Positions 1 to 6,853 of a stretch of 24,407 nt of DNA are shown here, piece after piece. The position numbers were made by a program, and so were the translations under genes. This stretch comes from JAAYZK01 sp964535025 (GTDB lineage Bacteria; Planctomycetota; Phycisphaerae; SM23-33; FEN-1343): NCBI GenBank assembly GCA_964535025.1, contig CAZHRW010000089.1:1-24407 (forward strand), written 5' to 3'. The notes under the pieces were generated by a model. That model ran no database searches and was not told where the DNA came from. It saw only the letters and a program-made list of their open reading frames with translations. Position 1 is the first letter of the stretch. Each line of letters starts with the position of its first letter.

Positions 1-175
1 CCCCCACCGCCAGGGCCACCACGAACATCCGCAGCAGGACGTATCCGCGGATGCAGATCGCCAGGTGCAGCGCGAGGTTCAGCACCGCCGCCACCGCCAG
101 GATCTCGTGCGGCACCTGCGGCGCGGACGCGCCGGCCGGCTGGGTCGCCTGGGCCAGGAGGATCGCGGGGCTCAC
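1..175 (-). CDS. Partial membrane protein, N-terminus only, overlapping fliM
   Basis: The frame opens with GTG at 175-173, which overlaps the fliM stop codon as GTGA, and stays open to the window edge, giving about 58 residues. The protein starts MSPAILLAQATQPAG, then has a hydrophobic stretch around residues 25-57 (EILAVAAVLNLALHLAI, then GYVLLRMFVVALAVG), so it is probably a small membrane protein. The four-base overlap is typical of translational coupling within an operon, so it is probably made together with FliM. Position suggests a flagellar or envelope role, but I do not recognise the family. The GYxLLR pattern between hydrophobic segments loosely recalls DUF4203-type membrane proteins, and a FliO-like role is another guess. 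Neither can be decided from this fragment. Confidence 0.5.
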   Translation of the reverse strand, partial: MSPAILLAQATQPAGASAPQVPHEILAVAAVLNLALHLAICIRGYVLLRMFVVALAVG

Positions 176-1209
176 GGCGTGGGGGGCTCCGGCTCCCGCG
201 GCACCGCCCGCCGGCCGGGCAGCAGGTCGCGGGTGATCTTGAGGGCCTTCTTGCCCTTGTAGGACCCCATGCGGGCGCCGAACTTGCGACGGCCCTCGAC
301 CTCGATGACGATCTCGGCCGCGGCGTCCCGCTCGGTGGTGATGATGTCGCCGGGGGCGAGGGCGGCCAGGTCGGCCAGGGTGAGGGTCGACTCGGCGACG
401 ATGGCCCGCAGTTCGACCGAGGCGCCCTGGATCCGCCTGGCGACCGCCTGTTCGCTCTCGCCGTCGGCGCTGCGGCGGCGGTAGTTCAGCCAGCTCTGGT
501 TGGACAGGCGCGACATGATCGGCTCGATCAGGTTGAACGGGATGCACAGGCCCATCGAGCCGACCCGCCCGCCCATCTTGATCTCGAAGCCCACCACGAC
601 CACCACCTCGTTGGGCGGGAGGATCTGCACGAGCTGGGGGTTGCTCTCGGTCTCCTCCAGCTCGAAGTTCAACTCCTGCACGTTGGCCCACGCCTCCGAC
701 AGCGCCCGCAGGGCCAGGTCGATGATCCGCCCGATGAGGCGCAGTTCGATCTCGGTCTGGGCCCGCTGGGGGATGAGCATCTCGGCGTTGGACCCGCCCA
801 GCAGCCGGTCGATGATCGGGTAGATGATCGTCGGGCTCAGGTCCAGGCACATCTGCCCCTCCAGGGGCGAGGCCGACAGGAGGTTGAAGCAGGTGGGGTT
901 GGGCAGGCTCTGGATGACGTCGCCGAAGGTGAGCTGCTCGATGTTCGACACCCGCACCTCGACGATCGTCCGCAGAAAGCCGGTCATCGCGGCGCCGAAG
1001 CTGCGGGAGAAGGTGTCGTGCAGCGAGGACAGCGAACGCATCTGCTCCTTGGAGACGCGTTCGGGGCGCTGGAAATCGTAGTCCGAGACGTCCCGATCGG
1101 AACCCTTGCCGACCTCCTTGTCGACCAGGGTCTCGACGTCGTGGATGCCGCCGGCATCCACCGCCGCCAGCAGGGCGTCCACTTCACTCTGTTCAAGGAC
1201 ATCGGCCAT
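172..1209 (-). CDS. fliM: Flagellar motor switch protein FliM
   Basis: FliM is part of the C-ring at the base of the flagellum. It binds phosphorylated CheY and sets rotation direction together with FliG and FliN. The chosen start, ATG at 1209, has a clear GGAGG six bases upstream and gives 345 residues, close to the usual family length. Residues 5-14 (LEQSEVDALL) match the N-terminal CheY-binding motif. The middle domain follows (about residues 45-230, with segments such as DYDFQRPERVSKEQMRSL and LLGG). The C-terminal SpoA/FliN-like domain covers about residues 255-325 (VELRAIVAESTLTLADL). The tail is rich in proline and arginine. A longer open frame extends upstream to 1437 but has neither the ribosome site nor family similarity. 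The gene runs away from the M16 pair and its 3' end overlaps the next gene by four bases. Confidence 0.96.
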   Translation of the reverse strand: MADVLEQSEVDALLAAVDAGGIHDVETLVDKEVGKGSDRDVSDYDFQRPERVSKEQMRSLSSLHDTFSRSFGAAMTGFLRTIVEVRVSNIEQLTFGDVIQSLPNPTCFNLLSASPLEGQMCLDLSPTIIYPIIDRLLGGSNAEMLIPQRAQTEIELRLIGRIIDLALRALSEAWANVQELNFELEETESNPQLVQILPPNEVVVVVGFEIKMGGRVGSMGLCIPFNLIEPIMSRLSNQSWLNYRRRSADGESEQAVARRIQGASVELRAIVAESTLTLADLAALAPGDIITTERDAAAEIVIEVEGRRKFGARMGSYKGKKALKITRDLLPGRRAVPREPEPPTP

Positions 1210-1382
1210 GGGCGACCTCCGTGTCAGCCAGGCGCAGTATTTCCGACGGCACCATGAGGCGCTGTGTAACCTATCGGATGGACGGCGCGGTTTCCATAAG
1301 TCAATCGACAAAACCAGGGCTGGACCCCGAGACCGGCCGGGCGACCTTGGCGGCGGAATCGTCGCGGCGCGACGCCACCCTC

Positions 1383-1411
1383 TGGCCTGGGGCCTCCAGG
1401 GCAAGTACAAT
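1383..1411 (+). promoter_or_regulatory. Possible sigma-70 promoter of the M16 pair
   Basis: TACAAT at 1406-1411 matches the -10 consensus at five of six positions and lies about 40 bases before the GTG start at 1452. A weak -35 candidate, TGGCCT at 1383-1388, is 17 bases upstream and matches at only three positions. It is the best rightward promoter candidate in the 242-base gap between the divergent fliM and M16 genes. Confidence 0.3.
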
Positions 1412-1451
1412 GGCCCGACGGGATACGGGACATCCAACGCAAGAGGGCAAC

Positions 1452-2699
1452 GTGAAGGAACTGTTTTTCGTCCATCAACTTGATAACGGCCTGACGCTCG
1501 TGGGCGAGCGGATCGCCCATGCGGTCTCGGCGGCGATGGACCTGGCGGTGCCGCTGGGTGCCGCCCGCGACGGGCGCGACCTGGCCGGGGCCGCCGGGGT
1601 GATCAGCGAGTGGCTCCTCCGCGGCGCCGGCGAGCGCGACAGCCGGCAGCTCAACGAGGCGCTCGACCGGCTGGGCTGCCACCACGATGAGTCGGTCCAC
1701 AGCGAGTTTCTCCACCTGGCGGCCACCCAGATCCACCAGAGCCTCCCCGAGGTGCTGGGCCTGTACGGCGACATCGTCGCTCGTCCGCACCTGCGGGGCG
1801 AAACGTTCGAACCCTGCCGCGACCTGGGGGTACAGGAACTGGCCGGCCTGGCCGACCAGCCGTCGCGCAAGTGCATGCTGGAGCTGGCCGAGCGGTTCTA
1901 CCCCGCCCCGCTGGGCGCCAGCCCGCTGGGCCGCGCCGACGCCCTGGCGGCCATGACCGACGAGGCCTGCCGCCGGCACGCCCGGCGGTGGCTGGCGCCG
2001 GACGGGTCGATCCTGGCGGTCGCCGGGCAGTTCGACTGGGACGCCCTGGTCGGCTGGGTCGAGAAGGCCTTCGGCGGCTGGACGGGCGCGCCGATCGAGC
2101 CGCTCGAGCGGTCCGCGGCGAGCGGGGGCGTCAGCCACGAGCCGCGGGAAACCGCCCAGATGCAGATCGCCCTGGCCTACCCGGCCGCGACGATCGACGA
2201 GGCTCACTACTACCCCGCCCGGCTGGGTGAGATGGTCCTCAGCGGCGGGATGAGCGGACGACTGTTCACCGAGGTCCGCGAGAAGCGGGCGCTGGTCTAC
2301 AGCGTGCACGCCCGCTACCGGGCCGTCCAGGGCGCCGCGGGCATGTTCGTCTACGCCGGCACCACGCCCCAGCGGGCCCAGGAGACGCTCGACGTGACGG
2401 TCGGCGAGCTGAGGCGCCTGGCCGCCGAGGGCGTCACCGCCGACGAGCTGGCCACCGCCAAGACGCAGCTCAAGAGCGCCCTGATCATGCAGGGCGAACG
2501 GACCAGCGCCCGCGCCGGCGGGCTGGTGGCCGACTGGCACCTGCTGGGACGGCTGCGGAGCCTCGACGAGATCGCCGCCGCGATCGACGCCGTGACCGTC
2601 GAGCAGGTCGCCGCGAGCCTCCGGGCGTATCCGCCGGCGGCGTTCACCGCTTATTTCATTGGACCGCAGCCGTTGAACACCGACGCGCTGCAGACGTGA
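1452..2699 (+). CDS. M16-family protein, non-catalytic subunit (zinc site lost)
   Basis: This is a 415-residue M16B-type (insulinase/processing-peptidase-like) protein with the usual two-domain fold: an M16 N-terminal domain at about 1-190 and an M16 C-terminal domain at about 200-390. The HxxEH zinc motif is absent: the aligned segment reads GVISEWLLRGAG at about 49-60, so it cannot be an active zinc protease alone. The C-terminal domain keeps the substrate-binding Arg/Tyr motif EVREKRALVYSV at about 274-285. This is the pattern of the inactive partner in heterodimeric M16B enzymes. I chose GTG at 1452 because AGAGGG lies just upstream and the protein then begins MKELFFVHQLDNGLTLV, parallel to the next gene. 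An upstream frame to 1221 lacks such support. The next gene follows almost at once, so the two are surely co-transcribed. Confidence 0.9.
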   Translation: MKELFFVHQLDNGLTLVGERIAHAVSAAMDLAVPLGAARDGRDLAGAAGVISEWLLRGAGERDSRQLNEALDRLGCHHDESVHSEFLHLAATQIHQSLPEVLGLYGDIVARPHLRGETFEPCRDLGVQELAGLADQPSRKCMLELAERFYPAPLGASPLGRADALAAMTDEACRRHARRWLAPDGSILAVAGQFDWDALVGWVEKAFGGWTGAPIEPLERSAASGGVSHEPRETAQMQIALAYPAATIDEAHYYPARLGEMVLSGGMSGRLFTEVREKRALVYSVHARYRAVQGAAGMFVYAGTTPQRAQETLDVTVGELRRLAAEGVTADELATAKTQLKSALIMQGERTSARAGGLVADWHLLGRLRSLDEIAAAIDAVTVEQVAASLRAYPPAAFTAYFIGPQPLNTDALQT

Positions 2700-2713
2700 G
2701 GGATGGCGAACAC

Positions 2714-3940
2714 GTGGAATTCAAGCACACCACACTGGACAACGGCCTGACGCTCGTCGCCGAGGCGGCCGCGGAGACGGCCAGCCTGGCGGTGGGCTTT
2801 TTCGCCCGCACGGGCAGTCGCGACGAGTCCGACGCCGAGCACGGGGTGAGCCATTATCTCGAACACATGATGTTCAAGGGCACCGAGCGCCGCTCGGCCT
2901 TCGACGTCAACCGCGAGTTCGACGAGATGGGCGCCAACTACAACGCGTTCACCAACCAGGAGAACACCGTCTTCTACGCGGCGGTCCTGCCGGAGTTCCA
3001 GGCCCGCGCGGTCGACCTGCTGGGCGACATCCTCCGCCCGTCGCTGCGGGGGGAGGACTTCGACACCGAAAAGCAGGTGATCCTCGAGGAAATCGCCCTC
3101 TACGAGGACCGGCCGGAGTTTCGCCTGTTCGAGAAGCTCATGAGCGAGACCTTCGCCGGCCACCCGCTGGGCCGGTCGGTGCTGGGGACGAACGCGTCGG
3201 TCACGGCCCTGACCCGCGACGTGATGGAAGACTACTTCCGCCGTCGCTACAGCCCGGCGAACCTGACCGTCGTGGCCGCCGGCCACCTCGACTGGGACGC
3301 CCTCGTCGAGCAGATCCAGGCCGCGTGCGGCCACTGGACCGGCCCGCCGGCCGACCGGGCGTTCCCCGAGGTGCCCGCCAACCGCCCGCATACCTGCGTG
3401 ACGGACCCGAAGCTCAGCCGTCAGCATCTCGGCCTGGCCGGGCGCGCGCCGGTCGCCCAGGCCGACCAGCGGTACGCCGCCCAACTGCTGGCGACGATCC
3501 TCGGCGACGACACGGGCAGCCGCCTGTACTACGCGCTGATCGAGCCGGCGATCGCCGAGGATGCGTCGGTGACCTACGACGCGATGGACCGGGCCGGGGC
3601 GATGCTGACGTTCATCACCTGCGACGCCGACCGCGCCGCCCAGGCGCTCGAGATCGTCCGCGACGAGTTCACGCGTTTCCGCGACGAGGGCCCGACCGCC
3701 GACGAGCTGACGGCCGCGAAGAACAAGCTCGCCTCCGGGGCGGTCATCGGCGGGGAGGTCCCCATGGGCCGCCTGACGGCCGTGGGGTTCGACTGGGTCT
3801 ACCGGCGGACCTACACGCCGCTGGCCGAGCAGATCGACACCCTGATGGCCGTCACCGCCGACGAGGTGCTCGCCGTCGCCCGCGACTTCGACCTCAACGA
3901 TACCGCCCTGCTGGGGCTGGGGCCCTGTGAGGACCTGTAG
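2714..3940 (+). CDS. M16-family zinc metallopeptidase, catalytic subunit
   Basis: This 408-residue M16B peptidase carries the intact inverted zinc motif HYLEH at residues 47-51 and the downstream zinc-ligand glutamate in VILEEIALYE (E125 or E126), at the usual distance. It should cleave peptides or small proteins. The C-terminal domain lacks the Arg/Tyr motif kept by its neighbour: the matching position reads YYALIEPAIAEDASVTYD. The two proteins therefore look complementary and probably form one heterodimer. GTG at 2714 is the preferred start because it aligns with the start of the upstream paralogue (MEFKHTTLDNGLTLV) and has GAGGG nearby. A GTG at 2696 overlapping the previous stop codon is an alternative that would add six residues. 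No signal peptide is visible, so a cytoplasmic location is likely. Confidence 0.92.
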   Translation: MEFKHTTLDNGLTLVAEAAAETASLAVGFFARTGSRDESDAEHGVSHYLEHMMFKGTERRSAFDVNREFDEMGANYNAFTNQENTVFYAAVLPEFQARAVDLLGDILRPSLRGEDFDTEKQVILEEIALYEDRPEFRLFEKLMSETFAGHPLGRSVLGTNASVTALTRDVMEDYFRRRYSPANLTVVAAGHLDWDALVEQIQAACGHWTGPPADRAFPEVPANRPHTCVTDPKLSRQHLGLAGRAPVAQADQRYAAQLLATILGDDTGSRLYYALIEPAIAEDASVTYDAMDRAGAMLTFITCDADRAAQALEIVRDEFTRFRDEGPTADELTAAKNKLASGAVIGGEVPMGRLTAVGFDWVYRRTYTPLAEQIDTLMAVTADEVLAVARDFDLNDTALLGLGPCEDL

Positions 3941-3964
3941 CCGCTTGCTGATTGAGCCGGTCGC

Positions 3965-4029
3965 TTGCTGTTTTGGCCGTTTGGCCGTTTCGAGTTTGTT
4001 TCGGATTTCGAGCTTCGAATTTCGGATTT
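3965..4029 (+). repeat. AT-rich dispersed intergenic repeat, copy 1
   Basis: A 65-base T-rich stretch made of degenerate TTTCGA/ATTTCG units, clearly unlike the GC-rich surroundings. A related 65-base block with the same first ten and last seven bases lies at 18994-19058. The best-matching part (3984-4003) agrees with 19012-19031 at 19 of 20 bases: gccgtttcg, one variable base, gtttgtttcg. Both copies point the same way relative to the next gene, here murD, and end roughly 25-30 bases before its start codon. I see no coding function. Confidence 0.7.
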
Positions 4030-4059
4030 GATAGCCAGGCAGATTCCGCAGGGCGGGCC

Positions 4060-5364
4060 ATGACCGATTTCCGTGGTAAGCGTGTACTGGTGATGGGCCT
4101 GGGGCGCTTCGGCGGCGGGGTGGGCGTGACAAGGTGGCTGTGCGGCCAGGGGGCCGAGGTCACCGTGACCGACCTGGCCGACGCCGAGGACCTCGCCGAG
4201 AGCCTCGCGCGGCTCGATTCACTCGACGTGACGCTCCGCCTGGGCGGCCACGAGGGGGTCGACCTCGACCGCTGCGACCTGCTCGTGGTCAACCCCGCCG
4301 TCCCGCTGGACGCCCCCCTGCTGCGGACGGCCCGCCGGCGATCCGTGGCGATGACCACCGAGATCAACCTCTTCGTCCAACGCTGCCGCGCCCGCGTCGT
4401 CGGCATCACCGGCAGCGTCGGCAAGAGCACCACCGCCGCGATGGCCGCGGGCGTTCTGGCGCGGCGCTACCGGACGCACCTCGGCGGCAACATCGGCCGG
4501 TCGCTGCTGGCCGAGCTGGCGACGATCGGGCCCGACGACGTAGTGGTCCTGGAGCTGTCGAGCTTCCAACTGGACTGGACGCCGGCGGCGGGCTTCTCGC
4601 CGTCGGTGGCGCTGGTGACGAACCTCGTGCCCAACCACCTCGACCGGCACGGCACGTTCGAGGCCTACGCCGCGGCCAAGGCGAACATCTTCCGCTTCCA
4701 GGGCCCCGCCGACACGCTGATCCTCCCGGCCGGCGACGCGACGCTGTCGGCCTGGGCCGAGGCGGCGCCGGGCCGGGTCCGCGGGTTCGGCGGCGACGAG
4801 GCCCCCTTCGACCTCCGCGTGCCCGGCGCCCACAACCAGCGCAACGCCCAGGCCGCGTGGGCGATCGGACGGGTCCTCGACGTCAGCCGCGCCGACGCCG
4901 AGGCGGCCCTGGCGGCCTTCACCGGCCTGCCCAACCGCCTGGCGCTCGTCGCCGAGCGCGGTGGCGTGCGCTACTACGACGACTCCAAGGCGACCACGCC
5001 CGACGGGACCCTCGTCGCCCTGGACAGCTTCGACCCCCGGCGAATCATCGCCATCGTCGGCGGTTACGATAAAAAGGTTCCGCTGGAGGGCCTCGCCGAC
5101 GCCCTGGCCGCCCGCTGCAAGGCCGTCATCGCCACCGGCGCCGTCGGCGGCCGCATCGCCGCCCTCGTCGAGCAGCGCCGCCGCGGCGACGCGCCCGAGG
5201 TGGTCAGGGCCCCGCGGTTCGATGACGCCGTCCGCGCCGCCTGCGCCGTGGCGGCCGGCGGCGACGTCGTCCTGCTGTCGCCCGCCTGCGCCAGCTACGA
5301 CCAGTTCCCCAACTACATCGCCCGCGGGGACCGCTTCGCGCAGCTCGTGCGGGCCGATCGGTGA
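4060..5364 (+). CDS. murD: UDP-N-acetylmuramoylalanine--D-glutamate ligase
   Basis: MurD adds D-glutamate to UDP-MurNAc-L-alanine using ATP, an early cytoplasmic step of peptidoglycan synthesis. The 434-residue protein has the expected order: an N-terminal nucleotide-binding fold (VLVMGLGRFG, 9-18), the central ATPase domain with P-loop GITGSVGKSTT (115-125), ELSSFQLD (165-172), NHLDRHGTFEAY (192-203) and the lysine in AAAKANIF (K207) that is usually carbamylated, then the HNxxN motif (258-262) and the C-terminal ligase domain with DDSKATTPDG and LSPACASYDQF. The P-loop has Ser-Val where most MurD proteins have Thr-Asn. The start is ATG at 4060 with a weak AGGG upstream. A longer frame from 3952 would translate the dispersed repeat and is rejected. 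No other mur gene is adjacent, so it lies outside a classic dcw cluster. Confidence 0.95.
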   Translation: MTDFRGKRVLVMGLGRFGGGVGVTRWLCGQGAEVTVTDLADAEDLAESLARLDSLDVTLRLGGHEGVDLDRCDLLVVNPAVPLDAPLLRTARRRSVAMTTEINLFVQRCRARVVGITGSVGKSTTAAMAAGVLARRYRTHLGGNIGRSLLAELATIGPDDVVVLELSSFQLDWTPAAGFSPSVALVTNLVPNHLDRHGTFEAYAAAKANIFRFQGPADTLILPAGDATLSAWAEAAPGRVRGFGGDEAPFDLRVPGAHNQRNAQAAWAIGRVLDVSRADAEAALAAFTGLPNRLALVAERGGVRYYDDSKATTPDGTLVALDSFDPRRIIAIVGGYDKKVPLEGLADALAARCKAVIATGAVGGRIAALVEQRRRGDAPEVVRAPRFDDAVRAACAVAAGGDVVLLSPACASYDQFPNYIARGDRFAQLVRADR

Positions 5365-5432
5365 AAATCCGTGCCCTCGGCCGATGTCCGCCCTAGAGTA
5401 ACCTGCGGACAATGGAACGAAAGGAGCAGCCC

Positions 5433-6038
5433 ATGGCCGACGTGACCATGACCCTTCACGACCGGGAAGGCGTCCACAACACCGACGCGACGCTTGCCGC
5501 GGCCAGGCGGCGGGCCGACCAGCTCGGCATCCGCCAGCTCGTAGTGGCGACGACCACCGGCCAGACCGCCGTGACCTGCGCGGCAATGATGCCCGATATG
5601 GACACCATCGTCGCGGTGATGATGCATGCGGTCGACTACGAGGTCGTCGTCAACCGCCCCGCCGGGAAAACCCGCGCCCCCGATCCGGACCTGGTGGCGG
5701 AGGCGCGCCAAAGAGGCGTGAAGATCTATCGCGGCGTCCACAGCCTCGCCGGCGGCGTCGGCAGCGCCCTCCAGACGAAGTACGGCGGCGTGACGCCGGA
5801 AACCCTCATCGCCCACACCTACATGACCGTCTCCACCGGCACCAAGGTCGCCGTCGAGTCGACCCTCATGGCCGCCGACGCCGGCTACCTCGACATGAGC
5901 GCCGACGTGATCGCCCTGGGCGGCTGGCGGGGCGGCGCCGACACCGCCGTGGTCATCAAGCCCGCCTTCACCCACACCTTCTTCGACCTGCGGATCCGCG
6001 AATTCATCGCCCTGCCCCGCGACGCCGGGGGGCAGTAA
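5433..6038 (+). CDS. Stand-alone pyruvate-kinase C-terminal (alpha/beta) domain protein
   Basis: This 201-residue protein resembles the C-terminal domain of pyruvate kinase (PK_C fold) without the TIM-barrel catalytic domain. The region LGIRQLVVATTTGQTAVTCA (30-49) resembles the pyruvate kinase segment where a phosphorylated effector binds, and the protein goes on with alternating beta/alpha segments. Similar stand-alone proteins are known by name as pyruvate kinase alpha/beta domain-containing proteins, with no settled function. It cannot be pyruvate kinase alone. The start is ATG at 5433, with AAGGAG six bases upstream. An earlier ATG at 5412 would put the ribosome site inside the gene. It lies 68 bases after murD on the same strand and may be co-transcribed. 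There is no signal peptide or membrane segment. Confidence 0.82.
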   Translation: MADVTMTLHDREGVHNTDATLAAARRRADQLGIRQLVVATTTGQTAVTCAAMMPDMDTIVAVMMHAVDYEVVVNRPAGKTRAPDPDLVAEARQRGVKIYRGVHSLAGGVGSALQTKYGGVTPETLIAHTYMTVSTGTKVAVESTLMAADAGYLDMSADVIALGGWRGGADTAVVIKPAFTHTFFDLRIREFIALPRDAGGQ

Positions 6039-6101
6039 GCATCACGCCGCGTGGGGCCGACCGGCAATCTCACGGCCGCGCGGAAGTCAGCAGTGCACGA
6101 A

Positions 6102-6137
6102 TATAGCCCTTGATGAATATTCCAATGGAGCTATAAT
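6102..6137 (+). promoter_or_regulatory. higBA promoter with concentric inverted-repeat operator
   Basis: TTGATG (6110-6115), a 16-base spacer and a perfect TATAAT (6132-6137) form a strong promoter whose -10 box directly abuts the ATG at 6138. The same stretch holds two inverted repeats with one shared centre (6118.5): outer arms TATAGC (6102-6107) and GCTATA (6130-6135), and an inner palindrome GAATATTC (6115-6122), separated by 7 bases on each side. This fits an autoregulatory operator for the downstream HTH antitoxin, because it covers both promoter boxes. Binding itself is inferred. Confidence 0.72.
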
Positions 6138-6500
6138 ATGAGCATGTGGGACGTGGAGGTCAGCGATACGTTCGAGCGGTGGTGGCAGACACTGGATGAG
6201 TCGGAGCAAGAATCGCTTCTGGCAAGCATTCTGCTGCTTCGGCAGTTGGGCCCGATGCTGGGCAGGCCGTATGCGGACACCGTCAAAGGCTCGCGCCACT
6301 CGAACATGAAGGAGTTGCGAACGCAGCACCGTGGCCGTCCGTTGCGGACGTTGTTCGCGTTCGATCCTCGCCGCACGGCGATTCTGCTGATCGGCGGCGA
6401 CAAGACGGGTGATGATCGATTCTATGAACGCGTGATCCCACTGGCCGACCGGCTATACGATGAACACCTTGAGAAACTCCGCGAAAAGGGCCTGATCTGA
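6138..6500 (+). CDS. higB: Type II toxin, RelE/ParE superfamily, HigB/Gp49-like
   Basis: A 120-residue toxin of the HigB/phage Gp49-like branch of the RelE superfamily. By family knowledge these cut mRNA at the ribosome. Family hallmarks are the basic strand RGRPLRTLFAFDPRRTAILL (about 75-94), then IGGDKTGDDRFYERVIPLADRLYDEHL. It is followed by an HTH antitoxin whose start overlaps its stop by one base, the toxin-first order typical of higBA. The start could be ATG 6138 (after GGAG at 6127-6130) or ATG 6144. Given the -10 box at 6132-6137, transcription could begin at about 6144, which would favour the second ATG on a leaderless message. Base composition is visibly AT-richer than its neighbours, suggesting horizontal acquisition. 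Confidence 0.9.
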   Translation: MSMWDVEVSDTFERWWQTLDESEQESLLASILLLRQLGPMLGRPYADTVKGSRHSNMKELRTQHRGRPLRTLFAFDPRRTAILLIGGDKTGDDRFYERVIPLADRLYDEHLEKLREKGLI

Positions 6501-6814
6501 TGATGGCACGCAATTTTAGAGAACTGGAAGAGAAAATGTCGCCCGAGGCTCGGGCCCGGGCGGAGGCGATGGCCAAGGATATGATGGCCGAGATGCTCCT
6601 GGCGGAAATCCGTAAGCTCGCGGGCCTGACGCAGGAGGAGTTGGCCGAGGCCCTGGGCGTTACTCAGCCGAGCCTGTCGAAGTTGGAGAACCAGGACGAC
6701 ATGCACGTCAGCACGCTGCGCCGGCTGATCGAAGCGCTGGGCGGGCAGTTGGAGATCATCGCCCACCTGCCCTGTGGTGACATTCGCATCCGTCAATTCC
6801 AGCAGGCGTCGTAA
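6500..6814 (+). CDS. higA: HTH (XRE-family) antitoxin of the HigA type
   Basis: This 104-residue protein should neutralise the upstream toxin and repress the operon. A helix-turn-helix of the Cro/C1 (XRE) type is plain at about 36-66: EIRKLAGLTQEELAEALGV followed by TQPSLSKLENQ. It continues with the usual STLRRLIEALGGQLEI. The N-terminal 30 residues are helical and charged (MSPEARARAEAMAKDMM), a feature of many HigA-like antitoxins. The start codon overlaps the toxin stop (TGATG). A second ATG follows at once (6503), so the true start may be one codon later. It lies 39 bases before the GH4 gene with no visible terminator, so read-through into that gene is possible. Confidence 0.9.
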   Translation: MMARNFRELEEKMSPEARARAEAMAKDMMAEMLLAEIRKLAGLTQEELAEALGVTQPSLSKLENQDDMHVSTLRRLIEALGGQLEIIAHLPCGDIRIRQFQQAS

Positions 6815-6853
6815 CGCCATCAAACCACTGGGGATGGTGCCCGCCATGGAAAC

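Noticed and set aside
1260..1290. Sigma-28-like CCGATAGG sequence upstream of fliM on the minus strand
   Set aside because: The -10-like part fits, but no TAAA-type -35 lies at the right distance.
2651..4132. 493-codon minus-strand frame including IRNSKLEIRNKLE
   Set aside because: That peptide is only the translation of the dispersed AT-rich repeat, and the rest is antisense to the M16 gene.
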